A stretch of DNA of 64,000 nucleotides. Source: DASQFQ01 sp963802905. Its GTDB lineage: Bacteria > Actinomycetota > Thermoleophilia > Solirubrobacterales > Solirubrobacteraceae. This document shows, one piece after another, positions 42,441 through 51,514 of this stretch. The translations under genes and the position numbers were made by a program. The stretch is from the NCBI GenBank assembly GCA_963802905.1, contig CAWDKH010000023.1, forward strand, positions 1 to 64,000, written 5' to 3'. A model generated the notes under the pieces. The model was given only the letters and a program-made list of their open reading frames with translations, was not told where the DNA came from and searched no databases. Position 1 is the stretch's first letter. The number at the start of each line of letters is the position of its first letter.

Positions 42441-43652
42441 GTAACGACCCACGGATCGAGCGAGCCCTCGAGGAGTTCTTCGAAAGCGAGCGCCTGTCGC
42501 GCCGCGGCTTCATCGGCCGGGCCGGCAGCTCCGGCCTTGCTCTGACCGGCCTCGCCGCGGTGCTCGCCGCGTGCGGCGGCGTGCAGGGCGAGGCGGAGAA
42601 GGCGGGCGGCGACAAGGCCGTCCACCAAGGCCGTCAGCCACCCGAAGACGGAGATCGGCAACTGGACGTTCGCCAACTGGCCGCTCTACATCGACAAGAA
42701 GGTCCTCAAGGACTTCAACAAGCAGTTCGGCGGCAAGGTCAAGTACACCGAGGAGATCAACGACAACTTCGAGTTCTTCGGGAAGGTCCGCCAGCAGCTC
42801 CAGCAGAAGCAGCCGATCGGCCGCGACATCGTCACGCTGACCGACTACATGGCCGCCCGCTGGGTGCGCCTCGGCTACACCGAGCCGATCGACAAGAAGA
42901 ACGTCCCGAACTTCACGAACCTCGTCGACAACCTCAAGACGATCAACTACGACCCGAAGCGCGAGTACACGCTTCCGTGGCAGTCGGGCGCGACGAGCAT
43001 CGGTTACAACATCAAGAAGACCGGGCGCGAGCTCAAGAGCGTCAAGGACCTGTTCGACCCGAAGTTCAAGGGCAAGGTCACGATGCTCTCCGAGCCCTAC
43101 GACTCGGCCTCGGCGGTGCTGCTGGGCGACGGCGTCGACGCGTCGAAGGCCAACCTCGACCAGCTGCTGGGCGCGATCGAGAAGATCGACAAGGCCAACC
43201 GCGCGGGCCAGTTCCGCAAGTTCACCGGCAACGACTACACGCAGCCGCTGGCCAAGGGCGACATCTGGGTCGCGCTCGCCTACTCGGGCGACATGGTGCA
43301 GCTCCAGTCCGACAATCCGGACCTGCGCTTCGCCTACGCCGAGGAGGGCTGCCCGCTCTTCACCGACAACATGATGATGCCGGCCAAGGTCGAGCACCCG
43401 TACGCGGCCGAGACGATGATGAACTACGTCTACGAGCCCGAAGTGGCGGCCACGCTGGCGGCCTACGTCAACTACATCTCGCCGGTCAAGGGCGTCAAGG
43501 AGATCCTCGAGAAGAAGGATCCGAAGCTCGCGGAGAACCCGCTGATCTTCCCGCCCGAGGAGATCGCGGCGAAGCTGCACCCGTATCCGGCGCTGTCGCC
43601 GAAGGACGAGCAGACGATGCAGGAGGCCATGGCGAAGGTCACGGGCGCGTAG
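42437..43652 (+). pseudogene. potD: Polyamine-type substrate-binding lipoprotein (PotD-like), frameshifted
   Basis: Extracytoplasmic receptor of the ABC importer. The N-terminus has a Tat-type SRRGFIG motif and a lipobox LAAC (Cys near residue 46). The rest, in a second frame from about 42621, reads STKAVSHPKTEIGNWTFANWPLYIDKK...DYMAARWVRLGYTEPIDKKNVPNF and on to SPKDEQTMQEAMAKVTGA, as in spermidine/putrescine-binding proteins. One extra G at about 42620 separates the frames. Likely intact in the organism. The permease gene starts 3 bp after its stop. Confidence 0.88.
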
Positions 43653-43655
43653 GCC

Positions 43656-44528
43656 ATGTTGCGGCTGTCGCTGCGCAGACGACGACAGCTGCTCCCCTGG
43701 CTCTTCATCGGGCCGGGACTGCTGTGGCTGATCATCTTCTTCGCGATCCCGCTGATCAACCAGCTGAACGTCTCGCTGCAGAGCGGCGACCCGGAGACGG
43801 GCTACTCGTTCACGTGGGAGTTCAGCGTCTACACGGACGCGATCTCCGACTACTCGACGCATTTCCTGCGCTCGATCGGCTACTCGGCGACCGCGACGGT
43901 CCTGTGCCTGATCATCGGGTTCCCGCTCGCCTACTTCACGGCGTTCAAGGCCGGGCGCTTCAAGAACCTGATCCTGCTGCTGATCATCCTGCCGTTCTTC
44001 GTCTCCTACGTGCTGCGGACGGTGGCCTGGCAGCTGATCCTGTCCGACTCCGGCTGGGTGGTGGAGCGCCTCCGGGACGTCGGGCTTGTCTCGGAGGACG
44101 GGCGGCTGCTGGCGTCGCGGACGGCGGTGATCGCGGGCATCACCTACAACTTCCTGCCGTTCATGATCCTGCCGCTGTACGTGTCGCTGGAGAAGATCGA
44201 CCGGCGGCTGATCGAGGCGGCCACCGACCTCTACGCGAGCCGCACGACCGCGTTCCGCAAGATCACGCTGCCGCTCGCGCTGCCGGGGATCTTCGCCGGC
44301 TCGCTGCTGACCTTCATCCCGGCCTGCGGCGACTTCATCAACGCCGCGCTGCTCGGGACTCCGCAGCAGTACATGATCGGCAACGTCATCCAGTCGAAGT
44401 TCATCACGATCCTCGACTACCCGACCGCGGCCGCGCTGTCGTTCATCCTCATGAGCTTCATCCTCATCGGGGTCTTCATCTACGCGCGGGTCCTCGGCAC
44501 GCAGAACCTGACCGAGGCGGCGTTCTAG
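43656..44528 (+). CDS. potB: ABC transporter permease, PotB-like
   Basis: First membrane subunit of the polyamine-type importer, 290 residues, about six helices. The binding-protein-dependent permease EAA loop is visible (RLIEAATDLYASRTTAFRKITLPLALPGIFAG). It follows the binding protein directly and is followed without a gap by the second permease, whose TTG start abuts this stop. Confidence 0.92.
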   Translation: MLRLSLRRRRQLLPWLFIGPGLLWLIIFFAIPLINQLNVSLQSGDPETGYSFTWEFSVYTDAISDYSTHFLRSIGYSATATVLCLIIGFPLAYFTAFKAGRFKNLILLLIILPFFVSYVLRTVAWQLILSDSGWVVERLRDVGLVSEDGRLLASRTAVIAGITYNFLPFMILPLYVSLEKIDRRLIEAATDLYASRTTAFRKITLPLALPGIFAGSLLTFIPACGDFINAALLGTPQQYMIGNVIQSKFITILDYPTAAALSFILMSFILIGVFIYARVLGTQNLTEAAF

Positions 44529-45392
44529 TTGCGGTCCACGGCCGACAAGATCCGTGGCTGGGGGCTGGCGATCTGGTCGGTCCTCGCGCTGATCTACCTC
44601 TTCGTGCCGATCTTCATCGTCGTCGTGTTCTCGTTCAACGACAACAAGGGCCGCTTCAACTTCACGTGGCAGGGCTTCACGCTCGACCACTGGGCCGACC
44701 CGTTCGCGAACCCCGACCTGGCGACCGCGCTCAAGAACTCGGTGCTGATCGCGCTGGTCTCGACCGCGATCGCGGTCGCGCTCGGCACCTTCATGGCGCT
44801 CGCGCTCGTGCGCTACGGCTTCCGCGGCCGCAGCTTCGTCGACATGCTCGTCTTCCTGCCGCTGGCGACGCCCGAGGTCGTGCTCGGCGCCGCACTGCTG
44901 GCGCTGTTCCTGACCGCGGCGTTCAGCACCGGCTTCATCACGATCGTGATCGCCCACGTCATGTTCACCGTCTCCTACGTGGTGGTGACCGTGAAGGCGC
45001 GATTGGAGGGCATGGACCGCCATATCGAGGAGGCGGCCATGGACCTCGGGGCGACCGAGTGGACGACGTTCCGCAAGATCACGCTGCCGATGATCGCCCC
45101 CGGCGTCGCCGCCGCCGCGCTGCTGGCCGCCGCGATCTCGTTCGACGACTACGTGATCACGAGCTTCAACGCCGGCCAGACGCAGACGTTCCCGCTCTTC
45201 ATCTTCGGCGCGACGCGCCAGGGCGTGCCGCCGGAGGTCAACGTGCTCGCCTCCGCGTTCCTGTTCATCGTGCTGATCCTGATGGGGCTGAACGTGATGC
45301 TGCAACGCCGCCTGGCTGCGCGCGAGCGGCGGCGCGACGCGGCCGACGCGCTCGACGAGCAAGCGGCGCTCGCCACGCCCGTCCGTGCCTAA
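44529..45392 (+). CDS. potC: ABC transporter permease, PotC-like
   Basis: Second membrane subunit, 287 residues. Its EAA loop reads EEAAMDLGATEWTTFRKITLPMIAPGV, and FDDYVITSFNAGQTQTFPLFIFG is characteristic of PotC. A TTG start at 44529 immediately follows the PotB stop. The last 8 bases overlap the start of the deacetylase-family gene. Confidence 0.92.
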   Translation: MRSTADKIRGWGLAIWSVLALIYLFVPIFIVVVFSFNDNKGRFNFTWQGFTLDHWADPFANPDLATALKNSVLIALVSTAIAVALGTFMALALVRYGFRGRSFVDMLVFLPLATPEVVLGAALLALFLTAAFSTGFITIVIAHVMFTVSYVVVTVKARLEGMDRHIEEAAMDLGATEWTTFRKITLPMIAPGVAAAALLAAAISFDDYVITSFNAGQTQTFPLFIFGATRQGVPPEVNVLASAFLFIVLILMGLNVMLQRRLAARERRRDAADALDEQAALATPVRA

Positions 45393-46425
45393 CCGCACCG
45401 GTCTCGTCTTCGACGAGCGCTGCTTCGGGCACCGCAACCCGCCCAGCGGCCCGCCGTGGCTGCGCGTGCCGCCGTTCGAGCGGCCCGAGCGCCTCGCCGC
45501 GACGTTCCGCGCCCTCGAGGGCTCTGGCGTGCTGAACAAGGTCGAGCGCGTGAGCGCGCGCAGCGCCCCGCGGACCGCGCTCGAGCTCGTGCACGACGCC
45601 AGCCACGTCGAGCGCGTGCTCAGCGAGCCCCGCGAGACCGTGATGCTCGACGAGGAGGCGTGGATCGGGCCGGGCACCCGCACCGCCGCGCTGTTCGCGG
45701 TCGGCGGGCTGCTCGAGGCAGTCGCCGCAGTGGTGGCCGGCGACCTGCGCAACGCGTTCGTGCTCGCGCGCCCGCCCGGACACCACGCCGAGGCCTCGCG
45801 CCCGATGGGCTTCTGCCTGCTCAACGCGACCGCGGTCGCGGCCCGCTGGGTGCAGCTCGCGCGCGGCGCGGCGCGGGTGGCGATCCTCGACTGGGATGTG
45901 CACCACGGCAACGGGACCGAGGCGATCTTCCGCGACGATGCCTCGGTGCTGACGATCTCGCTGCACCAGGACCGCCTGTATCCCTACGACACCGGTGACG
46001 TCGACGCGCCGGGCGAGTCGGTGATCAACGTGCCGCTCCCGGTCGGCACCGGCGATGCCGGCTACTCGCTCGCGTTCGAGCGCGTGGTCGAGCCCGCGAT
46101 CCGCGCCTTCTCGCCCGACCTGCTGCTGATCGGGGCCGGCCAGGACGCCGCGGCCTCGGACCCGCTCGGCCGGATGTCGGTCACGGTGCCGGGCTTCCGC
46201 GAGTGGACCGACCGCGTCGTCGAGCTGGCAGACGAGTGCTGCGGCGGGCGCGTCGTCGCCTTCCTCGAGGGCGGCTACTCGCTGCGCCACCTGCCCGCCG
46301 CCAACCTCGCGATCCTCGAGGGGCTGGCCCGGCTGCCGTCGAGCTTCCCCGAGGACCCGGTCGGCTGCGACATCCCGCGGGGCCTGCGCGACGTCGAGAT
46401 CGACGCCGTGGAGGCGGCGGCGTGA
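45385..46425 (+). CDS. Histone-deacetylase-family amidohydrolase, probable acetylpolyamine deacetylase
   Basis: Zinc hydrolase that removes acetyl groups from amines. The 346-residue protein has LARPPGHHAEASRPMGFCLLN (His pair about 133-134), zinc ligands in LDWDVHHGNGTEA (Asp about 171, His about 173), a later Asp in GAGQDAAASDPLG, and the catalytic Tyr in EGGYSL. Bacterial members act on acetylpolyamines or other amides. Location in the polyamine-type transport operon, overlapping permease and oxidase genes, favours an acetylated polyamine substrate (inference). Start GTG at 45385. Confidence 0.9.
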   Translation: MPNRTGLVFDERCFGHRNPPSGPPWLRVPPFERPERLAATFRALEGSGVLNKVERVSARSAPRTALELVHDASHVERVLSEPRETVMLDEEAWIGPGTRTAALFAVGGLLEAVAAVVAGDLRNAFVLARPPGHHAEASRPMGFCLLNATAVAARWVQLARGAARVAILDWDVHHGNGTEAIFRDDASVLTISLHQDRLYPYDTGDVDAPGESVINVPLPVGTGDAGYSLAFERVVEPAIRAFSPDLLLIGAGQDAAASDPLGRMSVTVPGFREWTDRVVELADECCGGRVVAFLEGGYSLRHLPAANLAILEGLARLPSSFPEDPVGCDIPRGLRDVEIDAVEAAA

Positions 46426-47795
46426 AGCACGACGCGCACGGCTGGTGGATCGCCGAGGCAGGGCTGCCGCCCTTGCAGCCGGCGCTGGCCGAGGAGCTCG
46501 ACGCCGACGTCGTGGTCGTCGGCGGCGGCTACACCGGGATGTGGACGGCGTGGGAGGTGCTCGAGCGCGAGCCCAACGCGCGCGTTGTGATCCTCGAGTC
46601 GGCGCAGTGCGGCACCGGGCCGAGCGGGCGCAACGGCGGCTTCCTCTCCTCGCTGTGGCTGAGCCGGCCGCTGATGACCGAGCAGTACGGGGAGCGGCGG
46701 GCGGTCGAGCTGTGCGCGGCGTCGGCGGAGACGGTCGACATGGTCGTCGCGTGGTGCAAGGCGCAGGAGGTCGACGCGTGGGTGCGCGAGGCGCCGCACC
46801 TCGTCGTCTCCTGTGCCCCCGCCCAGGACGGCGCCAGTGCCGGCGCGGTCGATGGCGAGAACGTGGTCGCGCTGACGCCGGAGGAGACGCGCGCGGTCTG
46901 CGACTCGCCGGTGTTCCGCAGCGGCGTGGCGACGCGCTCGGGCGCGATCGTCCACCCCGCGCGGCTGGCGTTCGGGCTGCGCGAGCGGCTGCTCGGCCGC
47001 GGCGTGCGGATCTTCGAGGGCTCGCGGGTGAAGGCGCTGCACGTCGATCGCACGGGCGAGGTCGTGGCCGAGACCGCGGGCGGCCGCGTGCGCGCGGGCG
47101 CCGCGGCGGTGGCGATCAACGGCGCCTCCGGCCAGGTGCGGCGGCTGCGCGACCGGCTCACGGTCTCCTCCAGCCACATCGTGCTGACCGAGCCGGTCCC
47201 CGACGTCATCGAGCAGCTCGGCTGGGGCGCCGAGGCGATCACCGACGGCCGCGCGCTGCTGCACTACTTCCGTACGACCAACGATGGCCGCATCCTGCTC
47301 GGCTGGGGCGGCGGGCGGATGGAGGTGGGCGCGCGCACGCACGGGCGCGCGGAGCTCGACGCCGAGGTCGTCGAGCTGACGCGGCGCGCGCTGCTGCGGA
47401 TCTTCCCGATGCTCGAGGGCCGCCGGATCGAGCACGCCTGGGGCGGCCCGATCGACGTCTCCCCCACGCATCTGCCCGCCATCGTCACGCTTCAGGGCGG
47501 CCGCGCGTGGGCGGCGTTCGGCTACACCGGGAACGGCGTCGGGCCGTCGCACCTGGCGGGGCGCTCGCTCGCGGCGCTGACGCTCGGGCGCTCCGAGGAC
47601 GCGGCGAGCTGGGCCTGGGTCGACCCGCGGCCGAAGATCGTGCCGCCCGAGCCGCTGCGGGTGGCGGGCGCGACGGTCATCCGCGCGGCGATCGCGCGCA
47701 AAGAGGCGGCCGAAGAGGACGGTAGGGCGGTCGATCCGGTGACGAAGGGGCTGGCGGCAATCCCTTCGATAATCGGACTGCACATCGTGCGCTGA
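46422..47795 (+). CDS. FAD-dependent amine oxidoreductase (DAO family, PuuB-like)
   Basis: Flavoenzyme expected to oxidise an amine, such as gamma-glutamylputrescine in the puu pathway. The 457 residues contain the dinucleotide fold ADVVVVGGGYTGMWTAWEV (about 28-46), GPSGRNGGFLSS, and the C-terminal FGYTGNGVGPSHLAGR closing the FAD site, as in PuuB-type proteins. The GTG at 46422 overlaps the deacetylase stop by four bases. Sits at the end of the import operon, so import, deacetylation and oxidation may act in sequence (inference). Confidence 0.9.
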   Translation: MKHDAHGWWIAEAGLPPLQPALAEELDADVVVVGGGYTGMWTAWEVLEREPNARVVILESAQCGTGPSGRNGGFLSSLWLSRPLMTEQYGERRAVELCAASAETVDMVVAWCKAQEVDAWVREAPHLVVSCAPAQDGASAGAVDGENVVALTPEETRAVCDSPVFRSGVATRSGAIVHPARLAFGLRERLLGRGVRIFEGSRVKALHVDRTGEVVAETAGGRVRAGAAAVAINGASGQVRRLRDRLTVSSSHIVLTEPVPDVIEQLGWGAEAITDGRALLHYFRTTNDGRILLGWGGGRMEVGARTHGRAELDAEVVELTRRALLRIFPMLEGRRIEHAWGGPIDVSPTHLPAIVTLQGGRAWAAFGYTGNGVGPSHLAGRSLAALTLGRSEDAASWAWVDPRPKIVPPEPLRVAGATVIRAAIARKEAAEEDGRAVDPVTKGLAAIPSIIGLHIVR

Positions 47796-47813
47796 TCTGC
47801 CGATAAGGCCTCA

Positions 47814-49262
47814 ATGGTGAAGAAGGGGCACGCACCGCGAGGGTTGCTCGCGCTCATTTGCGCATGGGCGGTGGGCGTCCCTGCCGTGCTCCATGCCGTC
47901 GGCGGCCGCGAGGTCCACTTCGCCTCCTGGGTCCACTTCGCGCTCGTCGCGACCGGCGCGCTCGTCGCCGCCGTGGCCTCGGTCTGGCTGACGATCGCCG
48001 GAGCACGCGCCAACGACGGCCGCACCGTCCTGCTCGGCGCCGCGTTCTCGACGATGACCGCGCTGCTGATGATCCACGGGCTCGCGACGCCGGGGATCAT
48101 CGTCGGCCCCAACGGCGTGATCGCCCTCGCCGGCGCCGCCTCGCTGCCCGCCGGCGGTGCCGTGCTCGCCTTGACCGCTCTGCCGGCCATGCGCCGTCCG
48201 CTGCGGATGGCGCCCGTGCTCGCGCTGCAGACCGGACTCGCCGTCGCGATCCTGCTGCTCGGCACCATCGGCCTCGTCTTCCCCTCCGCGGTGCCCGGCG
48301 TCCCCCAGGCCGGCAGCCCGCCCGCGTTCGTGCTGCTGGCGTTCGGCGTCGCGTTCTATTCGCTGCTCTCCCTGCGCGCGATGCGGACCTACACGCTGAC
48401 CCGGCGCCGCACCGACCTGCTCGTGTTCGTCGGCTGCTTCTGGCTCGGCTGGGCGCTGGTGCCCCAGCTGGTGATGGGCTACGGCACGCTCGCCTTCTAC
48501 TTCGGCCACATGATGGAGCTGCTGGGCGTCGCGCTCGTCGCCATCCCCGCCGTGCTCGACCTGCGCCAGGGCGGCGCCTCGCGCCCGCTCGTCGGCGACC
48601 TCACCGCCACCGAGCTCGTCGGTGCCGAGGAGGCCTACCTCGGCCCGCGCGTCCGCGCCCTGATGATCGACCTCGCCGAGAAGGACCGCTCGACCGAGGA
48701 GCACACGCGCCGCGTCGCGATGCTCGCCTGCGCGGTCGGCGAGGAGCTCAAGCTGCCGCCCGCCACGCTGCGCCACCTCGCCATCGGCGGGCTGCTGCAC
48801 GACATGGGCAAGCTGCGCGTGCCCGAGGAGATCCTCTGCAAGCCCGCCGCGCTCGACCCCGAGGAGTTCGAGGCGATCAAGCGCCATCCGCAGGACGGGG
48901 CACGGCTGCTCGCCGACCTCGGCGGCTTCGCGCCCGAGGTGCTCGACCTGGTCCTCGACCACCACGAGCGGCTCGACGGCGGCGGCTACCCGCGCGGCCT
49001 GAAGGGCGACTGCCTGGGGCCGGCGACGCGCGTGCTGACCGTCTGCGATGTCTACGACGCGCTCGTCTCTGACCGCGTCTACCGCCCGGCGTGGAGCCGC
49101 GAGCGGGCGCTCGGGCTGCTCCACGAGGAGAGCGGCACAGCGTTTGACGCGACGAGCGTCGCCGCGCTCGAGCGCGTCCTCGCCCGCACCGCGGACGACC
49201 CGGGCTGGGTCGCCACCTTCGCGCCCGCCGCCGTGACGGGCGTGCCCGCGTCTAGGCGCTGA
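47814..49262 (+). CDS. Membrane-anchored HD-GYP domain protein
   Basis: Residues 1-250 hold seven or eight hydrophobic helices of an unassigned sensor type. The C-terminal cytoplasmic part (from about 275) is an HD-GYP phosphodiesterase: EEHTRRVAMLA, GGLLHDMGKLRVPEEIL, KPAALDPEEF, KRHPQDGARLL and DHHERLDGGGYPRGL, with HD and GYP both intact, then CDVYDALVSDRVYRPAW. It is expected to hydrolyse cyclic di-GMP or a related dinucleotide. It lies 18 bp after the oxidase gene and may share its transcript. Its 3' end overlaps the LysE gene by 11 bp. Confidence 0.9.
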   Translation: MVKKGHAPRGLLALICAWAVGVPAVLHAVGGREVHFASWVHFALVATGALVAAVASVWLTIAGARANDGRTVLLGAAFSTMTALLMIHGLATPGIIVGPNGVIALAGAASLPAGGAVLALTALPAMRRPLRMAPVLALQTGLAVAILLLGTIGLVFPSAVPGVPQAGSPPAFVLLAFGVAFYSLLSLRAMRTYTLTRRRTDLLVFVGCFWLGWALVPQLVMGYGTLAFYFGHMMELLGVALVAIPAVLDLRQGGASRPLVGDLTATELVGAEEAYLGPRVRALMIDLAEKDRSTEEHTRRVAMLACAVGEELKLPPATLRHLAIGGLLHDMGKLRVPEEILCKPAALDPEEFEAIKRHPQDGARLLADLGGFAPEVLDLVLDHHERLDGGGYPRGLKGDCLGPATRVLTVCDVYDALVSDRVYRPAWSRERALGLLHEESGTAFDATSVAALERVLARTADDPGWVATFAPAAVTGVPASRR

Positions 49263-49860
49263 GCGCCATCCGAGCCGCGAGTCCGAGCACGAGCGCGTTG
49301 CCGGCCAGCGCGGTCCAGAGTCGTGCGCTCTCCGGCAGGCGATGGTGGAGGGCGGCGCCAGAGCCGGCGAGCGTGAGCTGCCAGCTGAGGCTGGCAACGC
49401 CGACAGCGAGCACGAAGATCAGCTTGGCCGGCGCGGACGCGCTCGCGATCGCCGGCAACCCGGCGATCAGCGCCACGAAGTAGACGACGGTGGTCGGGTT
49501 GATCGCCGTGAGGGCGAGGAAGCGCCCGTACAGGTGCGTGGCGGGCGGGACCTCGGCCGGGGCAGCATCGGTCCGGCGGCGCAGCGAGCGCAGGCTGAGC
49601 ACCGCGACCGCCGCGAGCACCCCGGCGGCGATCAACTTCATCGCGTGCTCGTGCGGCTCGAGCAGGCTCGCCGCCGCGGTGCCGGCGGCCGCCGCGACGG
49701 CGGCGTAGAGCAGGTCGGCCGTCGCCACCGCCGCGGCGGCGGCGCTGGCGCGGCGGAAGCCCGCGCGCATGCCGAGGTCGACGAGCAGCACGCCGATGGC
49801 GCCGAGCGGGATCGCGACGCCCCAGCCCGCGACGAGACCGGAGACGAGTGCGTCGAACAT
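49252..49860 (-). CDS. LysE/RhtB-family amino acid exporter
   Basis: A 202-residue inner membrane protein with about six hydrophobic helices. The family pattern is visible in VAIPLGAIGVLLVDLGMRAGFRRASAAAAAVATADLLY near the N-terminus and LTAINPTTVVYFVAL in the middle. Exports an amino acid or similar compound. It is divergent from an Lrp-type gene 69 bp away, the classical exporter-regulator arrangement. Confidence 0.9.
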   Translation of the reverse strand: MFDALVSGLVAGWGVAIPLGAIGVLLVDLGMRAGFRRASAAAAAVATADLLYAAVAAAAGTAAASLLEPHEHAMKLIAAGVLAAVAVLSLRSLRRRTDAAPAEVPPATHLYGRFLALTAINPTTVVYFVALIAGLPAIASASAPAKLIFVLAVGVASLSWQLTLAGSGAALHHRLPESARLWTALAGNALVLGLAARMALSA

Positions 49861-49929
49861 GCCTGCTTGATAGCCACCCCGGCCGCGCTTCTCCAAGCAC
49901 GGACCGGCTGTGGCTGCGACAATCGCAGG

Positions 49930-50367
49930 ATGGACGCACTGGACCGCGAGATCCTCGGTGAGCTCGTGCGAGATGCGCGGCTCTCCTACCGCGACCTCGG
50001 CGCGCGCGTCGGGCTGAGCGCCAACGCCGCGGCCGACCGCGTGCGGCGACTCCGGCGCGACGGCGTGATCACCGGCTTCACCGCCACCGTCGACCCGGGC
50101 GCGGCCGGCCGCCGCCTGCACGCGCTGATCGAGGTGAACATGGCCTCGGAGCACACCAACGACTCGTTCGAGGCGGCCGTCTCCAAGCTCGAGGCGGTGA
50201 TCGACGCCGACCACGTGACGGGGCGCTTCGACTACCAGCTGCGGGTCGCGTGCCGGGACACCGCGGAGCTCGACCGCCTGCTGCGGCAGCTCAAGACGGA
50301 GCTCGGCGCGGCGGAGACCGAGACGCGCGTCGTGCTGCGCAGCGCGATCGCGCGCGGCGCCGCCTAG
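49930..50367 (+). CDS. Lrp/AsnC-family transcriptional regulator
   Basis: A 145-residue feast/famine regulator. The N-terminal helix-turn-helix reads LDREILGELVRDARLSYRDLGARVGLSANAAADRVRRL with GVITGF after it. The C-terminal RAM-type effector domain (about 65-140) ends in RTVVLRSAI-like sequence. It probably controls the divergent LysE exporter in response to an amino acid. No clear palindrome was picked out in the 69-bp gap. Confidence 0.92.
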   Translation: MDALDREILGELVRDARLSYRDLGARVGLSANAAADRVRRLRRDGVITGFTATVDPGAAGRRLHALIEVNMASEHTNDSFEAAVSKLEAVIDADHVTGRFDYQLRVACRDTAELDRLLRQLKTELGAAETETRVVLRSAIARGAA

Positions 50368-50451
50368 CGCCTGCGGGACTGCGTGTCCGGGGGTCGCCCG
50401 ATGCGAGAGACTCGCCACGGGCTGGAGCGGCCGCGAGCGAGGAAGTGAGCG

Positions 50452-51378
50452 ATGTGCGCCAGGCGTATACGAGTGGTCGGCGCGGGTGTCTTAGCGGGTA
50501 TCGCCGGCGCTCTGATCTTCCTGGCGGCTCGAGCCGACGGCAGCGCCCGTACGGCACAGGCGTCTCCAGCGCCCGCTCGGATCGCGTTCACAGTCGGTCG
50601 CTACTCCCTCGGATGCGGTCCTGACTTCTGCTTCGAATCGTTCATCGACACCGTCGAGCTCCAGGGCAGCGGGCCTCGGACGCTGTTCCGCCAGGCAGAT
50701 GAGGAGGCGGCCAATCCCGCGTTCTCGCATCGCGGAGACCGGGTCGTCTACGAAACGACTCCGGGCTCGCGCAATTCCAGGATCGTGCTCGCAGCGGCTG
50801 ATGGGTCGTACCCACAACGCGTGGCGACGGGCCGTTCGCCGGCATGGTCGCCCGACGACAGCATGCTCGCGTTCGCGCGCTACGAACGCGCCAAGCCTCG
50901 AGGCCGGCGGTACGTGACCCGCATCTACACGATCCCGGCAACTGGAGGGCCTGCGCGCCGGCTTACGCGAGGTGCCGAACCGGCTTGGTCGGCCACCGGG
51001 GAGATCGCGTTCCAGCGCGACCAGGGCAGCGCGACCAAAGTCGGGGTCATCCCTGCCGCGGGCGGGAGCGCCCGCGTCCTCGCCAATGGCTTCACGCCGA
51101 CGTGGTCACCCGATGGGCAGCAGATCGCGTTCGCGGATGGCCGGTCGTCGATCTACGTCATGTCGTCGGAGGGCACCGGCGTGCGACGCCTCTGCCTTGG
51201 CGAGGACCCGGCGTGGTCGCCCGACGGCAGCCAGATCGCCTTCACGCGGGAAGCCGGCTCCGTCCAGGTGATCAACGTCGACGGCAGTAAGCGACGCCGC
51301 CTGGTGCGCGCCAGGAACCTCAAGCTGCGTCGGAGCGACTCGATGTTCGTGGCCACACCCACCTGGTGGGTGGGTTGA
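50452..51378 (+). CDS. Secreted PD40/TolB-type beta-propeller protein
   Basis: A 308-residue exported protein with an N-terminal hydrophobic anchor (VVGAGVLAGIAGALIFLAA). Repeated blades carry SPDD, SPDGQQIAFADG, WSATGEIAFQ and WSPDGSQIAFTRE motifs. Two cysteines occur close together near residues 55-60 (GCGPDFC). It is of the same general type as the protein at 31123 but not a close copy. No membrane partner genes (TolA, Pal) adjoin, so a Tol role is not implied. Confidence 0.82.
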   Translation: MCARRIRVVGAGVLAGIAGALIFLAARADGSARTAQASPAPARIAFTVGRYSLGCGPDFCFESFIDTVELQGSGPRTLFRQADEEAANPAFSHRGDRVVYETTPGSRNSRIVLAAADGSYPQRVATGRSPAWSPDDSMLAFARYERAKPRGRRYVTRIYTIPATGGPARRLTRGAEPAWSATGEIAFQRDQGSATKVGVIPAAGGSARVLANGFTPTWSPDGQQIAFADGRSSIYVMSSEGTGVRRLCLGEDPAWSPDGSQIAFTREAGSVQVINVDGSKRRRLVRARNLKLRRSDSMFVATPTWWVG

Positions 51379-51424
51379 CCGGCGCGGCCGAGCGCTCGGG
51401 CAGCAGGGACCGGAACATGCCGTC

Positions 51425-51490
51425 GGCGAGTCGACGGCTGTCGAACTGGTCCTGCAACCGACGGTTGCCGTCGTGGTACAGACCGGCCAC
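51425..51490 (-). pseudogene. Remnant of a pyridoxamine-phosphate-oxidase-like gene (first 22 codons)
   Basis: Reading from a GTG at 51490, the minus strand gives AGLYHDGNRRLQDQFDSRRLAD, which resembles the N-terminus of actinobacterial pyridoxamine 5'-phosphate oxidase-fold proteins as I remember that family. After this the similarity stops and the frame runs into the end of the propeller gene. It looks like a gene fragment left after a deletion. It could also be coincidence; a search would decide. Confidence 0.4.
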
Positions 51491-51514
51491 GGGCGCGAGC
51501 GATACCGTGGAGGA

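Noticed and set aside
42437..45535. A 1032-codon plus-strand frame joining the binding protein and permeases
   Set aside because: After the PotD signal peptide it reads the permease genes out of frame. It results from a one-base insertion near 42620.
42510..45911. An 1133-codon minus-strand open frame
   Set aside because: It is a shadow of the binding protein and the two permease genes; composition is Arg/Asp/Glu-biased as expected of antisense frames.
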